In this document: piece by piece, positions 44,297-52,510 of the stretch
Numbering within the stretch: the stretch's first letter is position 1
How the letters are laid out: the number at the start of each line of letters is the position of its first letter
Assembly: GCF_014202975.1 (NCBI RefSeq)
Contig: NZ_JACHHZ010000007.1
Location: 75,913-139,912 of the forward strand
DNA from: Povalibacter uvarum
Lineage (GTDB): Bacteria; Pseudomonadota; Gammaproteobacteria; Steroidobacterales; Steroidobacteraceae
DNA: 64,000 nt
Reading direction: 5' to 3'
Position numbers and translations under genes: made by a program
Notes under the pieces: generated by a model
What the model saw: the letters and a program-made list of their open reading frames with translations, nothing else
What the model was told of the DNA's origin: nothing
The model's database searches: none

Positions 44297-45124
44297 ATGG
44301 ATACCACGCTCGATACCCTGGACCAGATCCGCACGACTGCTGTCGATCTCGCGGTGAAGTTCGGACCTCGTGTCCTCGCCGCCTCGCTCGTTCTCATCGT
44401 CGGATACTTCATCGGCCGCTGGACTGCGCAATGGCTGGAGCGCGCGCTGAGCCACGTCCAGATCGAACCGCCTGTGCGTTCGCTCATCACGCGACTCGGA
44501 CGGGCAATCGTCAGCGCCTTGTTCGTCGTCATCGCGCTGCAGAATCTGGGCGTCGAGTTGCTGCCGCTGATCGCCGGTCTCGGTGTCGTCGGTGCGGGCA
44601 TCGCACTCGCCATGCAGGGCGTTCTCGGCAATCTCTTCGCGGGCCTGACCATCATTTTCACGAAGCCGTTTCGCGTCGGCGAGTACATCGAGATCGTCGG
44701 GGAGGAAGGCAACGTCGACACCATGACGCTCTTTCAGACGACGCTGCTCCATCCGGACCAGTCGCGGGTGGTCATCCCGAATCGCAAGATCGTCGGCGAG
44801 ATCCTCCACAACTTTGGAATGCGGCGGCAGCTCAACATTACTGTCGGTGTCGCTTATGACTCCGACATCGGGCTGGTGCTGGGCCTCATCGACGAAATCC
44901 TGAAAGTGAACCCCCGTGTCATCCGCGAACCCGTTCCGCTGGTCCGCGTGAACCGGCTTTCGGACTCGTCGGTCGACATCATCGTTCGTCCGTGGGTCGC
45001 GTCCGCCGACTTCGGGCCGGCGTTGGGAGAGATCAATCGCGCCATCCTGGAGCTGTTCCGCGAGCGCGGCGTCGTCTTTCCCTTCCCGCAGTGCGAGGTA
45101 CGCCTGATCGGCGAAGCGGCGTGA
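44297..45124 (+). CDS. MscS-family small mechanosensitive channel
   Basis: The protein has 275 residues, close to E. coli MscS. Three transmembrane helices (about 20-45, 65-85, 88-115) end in the pore helix with the Gly/Ala pattern LGVVGAGIALAMQGVLGNLFAG. The cytoplasmic beta domain starts GLTIIFTKPFRVGEYIEI, and a later PNRKIVGEILHNF matches the MscS signature. The C-terminal FPFPQCEV is typical of the family. It acts as a safety valve on osmotic downshock. An upstream frame to 43988 is open but would begin inside the phosphatase gene. GAGGAGCTGCC precedes the ATG. Confidence 0.9.
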   Translation: MDTTLDTLDQIRTTAVDLAVKFGPRVLAASLVLIVGYFIGRWTAQWLERALSHVQIEPPVRSLITRLGRAIVSALFVVIALQNLGVELLPLIAGLGVVGAGIALAMQGVLGNLFAGLTIIFTKPFRVGEYIEIVGEEGNVDTMTLFQTTLLHPDQSRVVIPNRKIVGEILHNFGMRRQLNITVGVAYDSDIGLVLGLIDEILKVNPRVIREPVPLVRVNRLSDSSVDIIVRPWVASADFGPALGEINRAILELFRERGVVFPFPQCEVRLIGEAA

Positions 45125-45234
45125 GGCCTTCGGGCGCCGCTTCCATCCATGGCGGAGGAACTAATTTCCCGGGCACGCAGTCCATTGGCTCAGCGCATTC
45201 AAACAACGATCGCGTCGGGTGCAGGGAGCTGTCG

Positions 45235-46425
45235 ATGCCTAAAAGTGCGAAAAATGCGGCAGTCGCGTTGGTGGCTGCGTCGCTGTGGCTTGCCTCATGC
45301 GGTGGTGACGACAAGGGCAATCGCGGACCTCCGCCAATGCCCGTGCCACCCGCACCCGCCGCTGGAGTCGTGGGCGACAACAGGCTCGCGGAGCTCGCGG
45401 AGTGGGCGCGCGACACTCAGGACGTTCCCGCCATGGCGGTCGTGCTGGTGCGCAACGGCCAGATCGCTGAAAGCGTTGTCGTTGGACGGCGCTCCGCAGC
45501 GAGTTCGGTCCCAGTGACCCTCAGCGATCGCTGGCACATGGGATCCCTGACCAAGGCAATGACTGCGACGCTTGCCGCCGTGTTGGTCGAGGACGGAGTC
45601 ATCGACTGGGACACGACAGCGCAGCAGGTCTGGCCGGAGGCGGCCAGCCAGATGCACGCGGATTTTCGCGATGCCACGCTGCGACAGTTCCTGTCGCACA
45701 CCTCTGGTCTCAGGCGCGACGACAATTTTGGACCGGCGCAGGATGGCGCGCCGGGAACCGTCACCGAGAAGCGCCGGGCATGGGCCGTAGACCTTCTGAG
45801 CCATGGAGCTCTGGTCAATCGCGGTGTGTTCAGCTACTCGAACGTCGGATACATGATCGCCGGCGCCATGCTGGAGGCCCGGGGAGGTGCGTCGTGGGAG
45901 ACGTTGCTGACCGACCGAGTGTTCGCACCGTTGGGAATGGTGCGCAGCGGCTTCGGTGCACCGGGCACTGCCGGACAACTCGATCAGCCATTGGGACACC
46001 GCAGCGAGTCGCGCGGATTCAGTCCTGTCGATCTGACCAACCCGGATGCGAACATTCCCATTGCTGTCGGCCCAGCGGGCTCGGTGCACACCACGCTCGA
46101 TGACTACGCGAGGTTCATGCTGGCGCACATCGATGGTGAGCGTGGCACGCCGAATCTCGTGAGTGTCGAATCGTATCGAGTCCTGCACGAAGGCGTTGGC
46201 GGCAACTACGCGCTGGGCTGGGGAGCGCAGTCTGCGTTGTCGACGCTGGGTGCTGCTGGTCTGACGCATACCGGTACTATCGGATTGTGGTATTCGCTGG
46301 TGTGGCTGGCGCCGACGCTGGACGCGGGTGTGATGATCGCAGTGAACGGGGGCGGGGATCGGTCGCTTGCGGCGATCGAGCAGATGGATCTGCTCATGCG
46401 TCAGCGGGTGATGGCGAGTCGGTGA
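45235..46425 (+). CDS. Lipoprotein serine hydrolase of the beta-lactamase/PBP family
   Basis: The protein has 396 residues with lipobox LASC ending at residue 22, followed by a Gly/Pro linker. The catalytic domain shows nucleophile S104-L-T-K107 in MGSLTKAMT, the YSN box (FSYSNVGYMIAG) and HTG (LTHTGTIG) as the third box. It is anchored in the outer or inner membrane facing the periplasm. The family includes esterases, D-amino acid peptidases and beta-lactamases; no beta-lactam specificity can be claimed. The start has CAGGGAGCTGTCG upstream. Confidence 0.85.
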   Translation: MPKSAKNAAVALVAASLWLASCGGDDKGNRGPPPMPVPPAPAAGVVGDNRLAELAEWARDTQDVPAMAVVLVRNGQIAESVVVGRRSAASSVPVTLSDRWHMGSLTKAMTATLAAVLVEDGVIDWDTTAQQVWPEAASQMHADFRDATLRQFLSHTSGLRRDDNFGPAQDGAPGTVTEKRRAWAVDLLSHGALVNRGVFSYSNVGYMIAGAMLEARGGASWETLLTDRVFAPLGMVRSGFGAPGTAGQLDQPLGHRSESRGFSPVDLTNPDANIPIAVGPAGSVHTTLDDYARFMLAHIDGERGTPNLVSVESYRVLHEGVGGNYALGWGAQSALSTLGAAGLTHTGTIGLWYSLVWLAPTLDAGVMIAVNGGGDRSLAAIEQMDLLMRQRVMASR

Positions 46426-46539
46426 CCGGGGCTGGATGCGATGCGTGTCGCAATTGACGTCCGCTCTTGCGCCGCTGGGCACTTCGATGAGAAAACATCT
46501 TGTGCGGAAGGCGCCTGAGCCCAACGGGATGCGTATCGC

Positions 46540-47733
46540 GTGATCTTCAAAATCGTTCGAACTCTGACCCTCGGCGTTGTTGCACTGGCGATGCCGCTCC
46601 TCGTCCCGACCCACGCCAACGATGTCGCGAGTTCGACTTCGCCACGACCACTGCTGGCGGGCGTCGGTGCTCGTGGGGTGTTCGATCCGTCGGTCACCGA
46701 AGATCCCGAGACGCGCCGGTTGTGGATGAGTTACTCGTCGTTCGATGCTTCACTGCATTCGCAATCGGGCGTCAATCTGCGCCTCGCTTCATCGGACGAC
46801 GGCGAAACCTGGCGCGACGCGGGGATCGTCCAGCGATTCACTGACGTGGTGGTGGGCCCGCTCGCGGAAACCGCGGAGGTAGAGGGTTACGTCGAAGAGG
46901 GCAGCCGGGGTACCTGGCAGAACGGCACGTCGACGCTCGTTTACGATGGCCACGCGCCGCGCGATCAGCGGTGGAAGCTCTTCTGGCAGCAGACGCTTTG
47001 GGTAAGCGACGTTCCGAGGTACGCAAGTTACAGCTGGATCGCGCTGAAGATGGCGGACGCGCCAGAGAACCTGGCGAACGCGACGCCGATCAAACTGTTC
47101 ACCGGATACATGGCGAGAACGACAGGCGAGTCTGCTGATGCCCCGGCCTTCTCGCCCATCCCAGGTCCACCTGCGATTCAGCTCGACAAGAAGGACGCAC
47201 AGCTGGGCGCATGCATGTTCGGGCAGCCTGCGGCGCTCTCGGCGCCCGATGGTCTGTACCTCGCGCTCGATTGCGCCTGGCTGGGTACTCGTGCGCTGCT
47301 GCACACCGTGCTGCTCCGATGCACGTATCCGGGTTGCGTTCCGACTGACGCCGCGACCTGGCGGGCCATCGGTAGGCTGACCGAGCCTCGCGATGGGCCG
47401 CAGCTCAACGAGCAGTACCTGGGATTCGGCGGTACTTCACTCGTCGAGAACGGCGGCCGTTACTACCTGATCGCCACGCCGATTTCCTCGGACGCGAATC
47501 GCTACGACGGATGCAATGTCTACCGGTTCGAAGACCTGGCCTATGGCCGGCTCGAGCGCAAACGCGGCAAGCTCGTCGTCGCGGAAACGGTCCACGGAAT
47601 CCCGGGGACGTATCACGGCGCATGCGCGGCCCACTCGCGACTGCCCGGCATCCTGCTGAGTCAGATCATCAGCACCGCGGCCCCGAGGGTCATGCAGATT
47701 CGTGCAACGGACGTGAAGCTGCCGAGGAAATGA
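46540..47733 (+). CDS. Secreted propeller-like protein, possible glycoside hydrolase or sialidase relative
   Basis: The protein has 397 residues and a signal peptide at about 1-27 (ending PTHAND). The mature part shows GVFDPSVTEDPETRRLWMSYSS, RLASSDDGETWRDAG and YLGFGGTSLVENGGRYYLIATP. These look like blades of a five-bladed propeller as in GH43/GH32/BNR proteins. The Asp in FDPSV may be a catalytic residue. The C-terminal part has a Cys-rich loop (LRCTYPGCVP). It starts with GTG and a weak ribosome site. A PEP-CTERM fragment follows in the same frame after the stop. Function is not established. Confidence 0.65.
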   Translation: MIFKIVRTLTLGVVALAMPLLVPTHANDVASSTSPRPLLAGVGARGVFDPSVTEDPETRRLWMSYSSFDASLHSQSGVNLRLASSDDGETWRDAGIVQRFTDVVVGPLAETAEVEGYVEEGSRGTWQNGTSTLVYDGHAPRDQRWKLFWQQTLWVSDVPRYASYSWIALKMADAPENLANATPIKLFTGYMARTTGESADAPAFSPIPGPPAIQLDKKDAQLGACMFGQPAALSAPDGLYLALDCAWLGTRALLHTVLLRCTYPGCVPTDAATWRAIGRLTEPRDGPQLNEQYLGFGGTSLVENGGRYYLIATPISSDANRYDGCNVYRFEDLAYGRLERKRGKLVVAETVHGIPGTYHGACAAHSRLPGILLSQIISTAAPRVMQIRATDVKLPRK

Positions 47734-48009
47734 CATGACAGCGGCGGCCCGATGCAGAGCATCACGATCAGTCTGAACGGGGACGCCATCGCCGATATCA
47801 ACAGCACGCTCGGCTCGGCCTATTACCTGTTCGCGATTGGCGGCTTCTCTGAAACGCTCGCTGCAGGTCAGTTGCTGTTCCAGACCTCGGGAATCGCGCC
47901 GAACGCGACTCTCTCGGTTGCGCCGGTTCCGCTTCCTGCCGCGGCGTGGCTGCTGGGCAGCGGACTGCTGGGTCTCGGTGCACTGCGTCGACGCAAACGG
48001 ACTGCCTGA
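47734..48009 (+). pseudogene. C-terminal fragment of a VPLPA/PEP-CTERM sorting protein
   Basis: The frame encodes about 92 residues ending VPLPAAAWLLGSGLLGLG then LRRRK. This is the VPLPA-CTERM (PEP-CTERM) sorting signal recognised by exosortases. Before it come about 60 residues (SITISLNGDAIADINSTLG, FAIGGFSETL) typical of the last domain of such proteins. No signal peptide or start with ribosome site is present; the first ATG is at 47752. The fragment begins right after the TGA of the upstream gene and in its frame. It therefore looks like the remnant of a larger surface protein, or a tail detached by a stop codon. Confidence 0.7.
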
Positions 48010-48067
48010 TGGGCCATGACTGGGTGCGATGCGCAGATCGCTTGCGCATCGCGCCCGGTTGCGTGGA

Positions 48068-48796
48068 TCACGGATACCAGAGCTCGTCTGTGCAATACGC
48101 GATCAGATGTCCACGGAATACGAAGTTCGCCGCTTCCTCTTCTTCCTCTGCGTAGATGGTATAGACAATGGTGTAGTTGCCGTTGCCCGTGAAGCTGTCG
48201 TGCAGCGTCACCGCTCCGTTGTCGAAGCCGCCGTCGCGGCCAATCCGGCTGTGCATCTCCAGATCGACATGGGCTGCGGGGCTGCAGCCGTTCTCGACCT
48301 GTCCGTACCAGAAGGTCCGCGGTTGTGGGGGATCGTACAGTTCGCCCGGCTCATTGAAGAACATGAAGCCGGCCGGTACATCCGGCCGCACACGTTCCGC
48401 TACATTGCTCTCGAATTCCCAGTGCAGCCAGAACTGATTCAGATCGGCATTGTTGTCGATACCCCCACCGGCGACGGGTTGATGATCGATGGTGTCGATG
48501 TGGATGTGGAAACGCAGATGCGGCAGGTACTGGCCGATCTGCGACGGGGGCAGGAAGTTCCGGCTCGTCAGATTCCGTGCGGGAGCGTAGGGACAGTGCG
48601 ACTGCGGCCGCATCGCCTCGGCGGTTTCACAGATGAAGTCGAAGGCAGGATCGGTGAGCAGTGGCGGGTCGCGTGTGACCTCCAGAAATCCTCCTGATCC
48701 GGTGGTGTAGCTGCCTGTCTTGCCAGCGGCATCAGCGGGAAGTGTCGCGATCGATTGCGCGGCGATGGGCAACAGAACCATGAGTTCTGTGTTCAT
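48068..48796 (-). CDS. Secreted hypothetical protein
   Basis: The protein has 242 residues with a signal-peptide-like N-terminus (MVLLPIAAQSIATLPADAA). The mature part is beta-rich with RFHIHIDTIDHQPV and NQFWLHWEFESNV (His- and aromatic-rich), and TIVYTIYAEEEEEAANFVFRG, which has a run of five Glu. Four Cys probably form disulfides. No family was recognised. The start at 48796 has AGAGGAG upstream, whereas the longer 48823 start lacks one. It converges with the orphan PEP-CTERM fragment. Confidence 0.6.
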   Translation of the reverse strand: MNTELMVLLPIAAQSIATLPADAAGKTGSYTTGSGGFLEVTRDPPLLTDPAFDFICETAEAMRPQSHCPYAPARNLTSRNFLPPSQIGQYLPHLRFHIHIDTIDHQPVAGGGIDNNADLNQFWLHWEFESNVAERVRPDVPAGFMFFNEPGELYDPPQPRTFWYGQVENGCSPAAHVDLEMHSRIGRDGGFDNGAVTLHDSFTGNGNYTIVYTIYAEEEEEAANFVFRGHLIAYCTDELWYP

Positions 48797-48884
48797 GAGC
48801 GTGCTCCTCTGATCCTGTTGCACTATTTCTCAGAGGAGCGACGCCGAGTCCATTGGTCTTCGGCGCTGGCACTAAAGGACTGGC

Positions 48885-50240
48885 TTAAGGGTGTTGAACA
48901 TGCAGGCCAGATGGCAACTGCGGCGTCGAGATCAGAGTTTCGAACGCCTTCCAGCGCGCATCGGCGTCGGCACCGCCAACGGTCTCGATGTGCTGCCGTA
49001 CGAGTTCGAGGCCGAGGTTGTAGTTGATGACGTAGGCGCGATACGTGTCGATGAAGCTCATGCGCTGTTGCGCTCGTTGCGGTGACATGAGCCCGTAGCG
49101 CTCGAGCCATGAGGTGGCTGTCTTCGCGTCGATCTTGCCATCGAGATACTGGCGCGCGGCTTCGTTGACGGCGAACTCGAGTTTCGCTGCGAGGCGCGTC
49201 ACGCGGTAGTAGCGTTCCGCCTGCGCTGGATCCAGGCCGGCGATCGGGTAGAGCTCGTCGCGCTCGAACTGCCATCGCTCATCGCCGGGAAACGCGAGCT
49301 CGATACCGTAATTCGCGCTGCCTTCACCGATCAATGCCTGCGGTGAGAAGAGCGGCAGCATCGTGAACTCCTGCCACTGTCGTTCGCGCACCATGTGCTG
49401 TTCCAGCAGCGTCGAATACACGTGATGACCCGGGTATCCCTCGTGACACGCGAGGTCGAGCGCGCGATCGATGTAGATCGGCAGGTCCGTGTTCACCTGG
49501 ATGAGACTTCGATAGCCGCCCTGGTAGTAGTTGTAGCCGCCCCAGGGTTTGTCCTTGACATACTCGACAGTGAAGGTTTCTTCGGGCGGCAGTTTGATGT
49601 GGGCCAGTGTGCGCTCGCGACACGCAGCCACGGCACGCTTGAAGACGGCATCGAGCTTTGCCGGCGGAACGATCATCTTGTCCCGATAGGCAACGTATCG
49701 CTCACTCGTCGAGCCCGCGCCGGGCAGGGCGGCATCGAGTTCCTTCAGCATGTCGGCGAAGTAGGCTTCGTCGTGAGTCGGTGCCTGCGCATCGAACAGG
49801 CGTTGCGATTCGACATCGAAGGGGAGCTTTGTCCCCGTCAGCATCTGCATTCGCGTACGCATCGCTTCGAGCTGCTTGATGAGATACGTGCGTCGTTGAG
49901 CCTCGATCTCGACCGATGGCACCGGAGTATTCGACAGCTTCCCCGCCAGCTCCTGTGCCCGTTGCTGCAGTTGTCCGGCGGGCGCAGCGTCTCGCTTTGC
50001 CTGTTCGCGCCATTCGGGTGGTCCGTAGTACGCATCCACATATGCGGCGTCATGCTCGCCCCACGCGAGGCCGAGACGAACGTAGTCTTCGCTCAACGAA
50101 TCAAGGGTCCGCGGGCCGGGCGAAGCGGTTTTTTCCAGGGGAGTCTGCTTCGAACATGCGACGCAGGCGAGGAGGGCCACAGCCGCGATGATTGAAGCGG
50201 TCGGACTACTACGGGCAGCACGATCGGTCACTGTCGGCAC
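48885..50240 (-). CDS. DUF885-family lipoprotein
   Basis: The protein has 451 residues, with a lipobox (VACS) near residue 29 placing it on the envelope. The family motif HEGYPGHHVYSTL (about residue 270) and the downstream GEGSANYGIEL are the expected zinc-metallopeptidase-like elements of DUF885 proteins. Earlier helical segments include RTYLIKQLEAMRTRM. Activity is uncharacterised in most members, but the HExxH-like box (HEGYPGHH) suggests a metallo-hydrolase. The start is GTG. Divergent from it lies a small secreted protein gene. Confidence 0.8.
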   Translation of the reverse strand: MPTVTDRAARSSPTASIIAAVALLACVACSKQTPLEKTASPGPRTLDSLSEDYVRLGLAWGEHDAAYVDAYYGPPEWREQAKRDAAPAGQLQQRAQELAGKLSNTPVPSVEIEAQRRTYLIKQLEAMRTRMQMLTGTKLPFDVESQRLFDAQAPTHDEAYFADMLKELDAALPGAGSTSERYVAYRDKMIVPPAKLDAVFKRAVAACRERTLAHIKLPPEETFTVEYVKDKPWGGYNYYQGGYRSLIQVNTDLPIYIDRALDLACHEGYPGHHVYSTLLEQHMVRERQWQEFTMLPLFSPQALIGEGSANYGIELAFPGDERWQFERDELYPIAGLDPAQAERYYRVTRLAAKLEFAVNEAARQYLDGKIDAKTATSWLERYGLMSPQRAQQRMSFIDTYRAYVINYNLGLELVRQHIETVGGADADARWKAFETLISTPQLPSGLHVQHP

Positions 50241-50318
50241 CTCGACGGGTGTGGGCGTGGATGGCTCCGGGCGTCCCGGTCGTGCCTATATATACATCTA
50301 TATGTGGTCATCGGCTGA

Positions 50319-50344
50319 CCAGGTTGGGTGCCCAGGTTGGGTGC
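50319..50344. repeat. Tandem 13-bp duplication
   Basis: CCAGGTTGGGTGC occurs twice in a row (50319-50331 and 50332-50344) in the divergent region between the DUF885 gene and the small secreted gene. An AT-rich stretch with alternating TA lies just upstream (50285-50303). It may be a recent slippage event or a promoter element. Confidence 0.5.
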
Positions 50345-50435
50345 CACGAGGGGGCTGGCACAAAACCCATCCGTTTCGCACAATGATTTCGCACGGGTAG
50401 GTGCCCATGAACACACAACTCAAGGAAACAACAAG

Positions 50436-50726
50436 ATGCGTCTCAGTATCCTGCTGGCGACCGGAGCGTTTGCGATGCTCCTCGGTTCCTCCGCGTTCGC
50501 GTGCGAAGGCGAGGCCTGCACCATGGTTCTCATCGGCTACAAGACCGACAATCCCAACTGCATGTCTGTCCGGAACATGGGCAAGCGCACGATTGTCGTG
50601 ACCGTCGGTGCATGGCAGGCCACGCTGCGCCGGCGCCAGGACGACGTGCCCAAGGATGCGAACGGTGCCTGCTTCAAGGAGTTCGATATCTCCAAGGTCA
50701 GTACCGCGAAATACGCCGATCAGTGA
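50436..50726 (+). CDS. Small secreted cysteine-containing protein
   Basis: The protein has 96 residues with a signal peptide at about 1-22 (ending SSAFAC). The mature part is about 74 residues and holds four Cys (CEGEAC, CMSV, GACF) that may form two disulfides. It is basic in the middle (QATLRRRQDD) and ends KVSTAKYADQ. Function is not recognised. The start has CAAGGAAACAACAAG upstream. The tam pseudogene follows 25 bases downstream. Confidence 0.65.
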   Translation: MRLSILLATGAFAMLLGSSAFACEGEACTMVLIGYKTDNPNCMSVRNMGKRTIVVTVGAWQATLRRRQDDVPKDANGACFKEFDISKVSTAKYADQ

Positions 50727-50751
50727 GGAATAGATCCTTCCGCGTGCCGCT

Positions 50752-51513
50752 ATGACCTGGTCCGCAACGCAATACAGCCGCTTCGAAGATGAGCGTACCC
50801 GTCCGGTTCGCGATCTCGTGCGCGCCATTCCACGCGAGCGGGCGACCGCCGCGGTGGATCTCGGTTGCGGCCCTGGGAACTCGACCGAAGTGCTGGCTGA
50901 GCGCTACGGATCGGCGCAGATCATCGGCGTCGATAACTCGGATGACATGATCAGTGCGGCGCGGAAGCGGCTGCCGCATGTGGCATTCGAGGTAGCCGAT
51001 ATTGCGAATTGGCAGGCGCGACAGCCGATGGACGTAATTCTCGCCAATGCGTCCCTTCAATGGCTTTCGGATCACCGGTCGCTTTATCCGCGATTGGTCT
51101 CACAGCTGTAGGAAGGCGGATGCCTTGCCGTGCAAACGCCGGACAATCTCATGGATCCTCCGCATCGTCTTGCACGCGAGGTTGCGGCGGCGGGGCCGTG
51201 GTCAGGACAGATCGGTCAGGTGCGGCATCCGGATCGACATGATGCTGCCTGGTACTACGCGTTGCTGAAGCCCATCTGCTCACGTGTCGATATCTGGCGC
51301 ACGACCTACTTTCATCCTTTGCAGGGCCATCAAGCGATCGTGGAGTGGTTCAAGGGGACAGCGCTGCGTCCGTACCTTGGACCACTGACAGCAGAAGAAC
51401 AGCAGGGCTTTCTCGCTGCGTACTTGCAGGCGATTGCGTCGGCCTATCCTGTTCTGGAAGACGGGACTGTACTGCTGCCGTTCCCGCGACTGTTCGTGGT
51501 GGCTACGCGGTGA
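50752..51513 (+). pseudogene. tam: trans-aconitate 2-methyltransferase broken by an amber codon
   Basis: The first 119 codons encode the SAM-binding half: VDLGCGPGNSTEVLAERYG, VDNSDDMISAARK, and ILANASLQWLSDH. A TAG at 51109-51111 then stops translation. The same frame continues without further stops and encodes the second half, including LAVQTPDNLMDPPH, VDIWRTTYFHPLQGHQAIVEW, GLRPY-like ALRPYLGPLT and a LLPFPRLFVVATR end. Both halves line up with E. coli Tam, which methylates trans-aconitate to prevent aconitase inhibition. The TAG could come from AAG by one change. The gene is therefore either a recent pseudogene or carries a sequencing error. Confidence 0.85.
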
Positions 51514-51537
51514 GCGCGTAGTCGCCCGGGTCGCGCT

Positions 51538-52278
51538 TCACAGATTGAGAATCTTCCGCAGCTCCGCGGCAGTCGTATTCTTTCCCGATCCGGGTGCGCC
51601 GAAATCGAATTCCTTCGAGCGCGCGAGGCCGCCGACCATCACGGGTTCGAAGCCGGCGTCGATCACGAGGTCGGACGTCACCTTCACGGCCTCCGCATCG
51701 TCGCCTGCAATCGGAATCGCAATCTTGTCGCCGGCTCGATGAGCGTTGTCGAGCGCAACTTTGAAATTGATAGTGCCGAATGCGCGTGTGACGCGTGCGC
51801 CTGGAATGTACTCGGCTGTCGCGACGCCGCTGCCTTTCTGGCGTGCTTCCTCCGCCATCGCACCGTCACGACGAGGTGAGGGGTTGCTGCAATCGATCAC
51901 CACCTTGCCTTTGAGGATCGAGCCGAAGTCCTGGCCGATCTGCGGGATCGCGCCGTAGGGGACGGCGAGAAAGACCACGGGCCCGAACTCCGCTGCGTCC
52001 TTCGGCAATCCCGCTCGCGCCTTCGGGCCAGCTTCCGCCACGAGGCCTTTCAACTCGTCGGGATTGCGGGAGGCGAAGAGGACCTCGTGACCTGCTTGCG
52101 ACCAGAGTTTGCCGATCGCGCCGCCGATATTGCCGGCACCGATGATGCCGATGCGGATCGGTCGTCCTGTCTGGGCGAGGAGGAGTTCATTTTTGAGCCC
52201 AAGGGCCAGGCCGCCCGCCGCAAGCGCGAGGCCGCGGCTGAATGCCCGCCGGGAGAGACCGTTCCTTGTCGTCTTCAT
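51538..52278 (-). CDS. Tat-exported NADPH-dependent F420 reductase-like protein
   Basis: The protein has 246 residues with a twin-arginine signal: S-R-R-A-F-S-R then LALAAGGLALG (about residues 9-27). A Rossmann domain follows (GIIGAGNIGGAIGKLW, FASRNPDEL), then VFLAVPYGAI and KVVIDCSNPSP. It resembles NADPH:F420 reductase/ProC-like oxidoreductases. Tat export implies folding with NADP in the cytoplasm. Because F420 itself is rare in proteobacteria, the true substrate is unknown. No partner is adjacent. The 3' end lies 24 bases from the tam pseudogene, tail to tail. Confidence 0.75.
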   Translation of the reverse strand: MKTTRNGLSRRAFSRGLALAAGGLALGLKNELLLAQTGRPIRIGIIGAGNIGGAIGKLWSQAGHEVLFASRNPDELKGLVAEAGPKARAGLPKDAAEFGPVVFLAVPYGAIPQIGQDFGSILKGKVVIDCSNPSPRRDGAMAEEARQKGSGVATAEYIPGARVTRAFGTINFKVALDNAHRAGDKIAIPIAGDDAEAVKVTSDLVIDAGFEPVMVGGLARSKEFDFGAPGSGKNTTAAELRKILNL

Positions 52279-52510
52279 GTCGCGACTCCGATGAAGTAGT
52301 CGAGGGCGCGGGAATTATCGTCGCCTCGGGGAAAGCGCGGCGAAAAGAAGAGTCACGATGCCCGTCATCGATTGCCTTATCGGCCTCGGGCGCGGGTTGA
52401 GTTATCCTTGTCTCGCCGGTCGCAAGCCCGGCAATCTATGAACCGATAAGCAACTTTCCTTCCGGATTCCCCTCCCTCCGCTGACGGGCGCAGTGCGCCT
52501 GGGGTTGCTT

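Noticed and set aside
49395-50195. Plus-strand open frame of 266 codons
   Set aside because: Antisense to the DUF885 gene, whose HEGYPGHH motif is clear.
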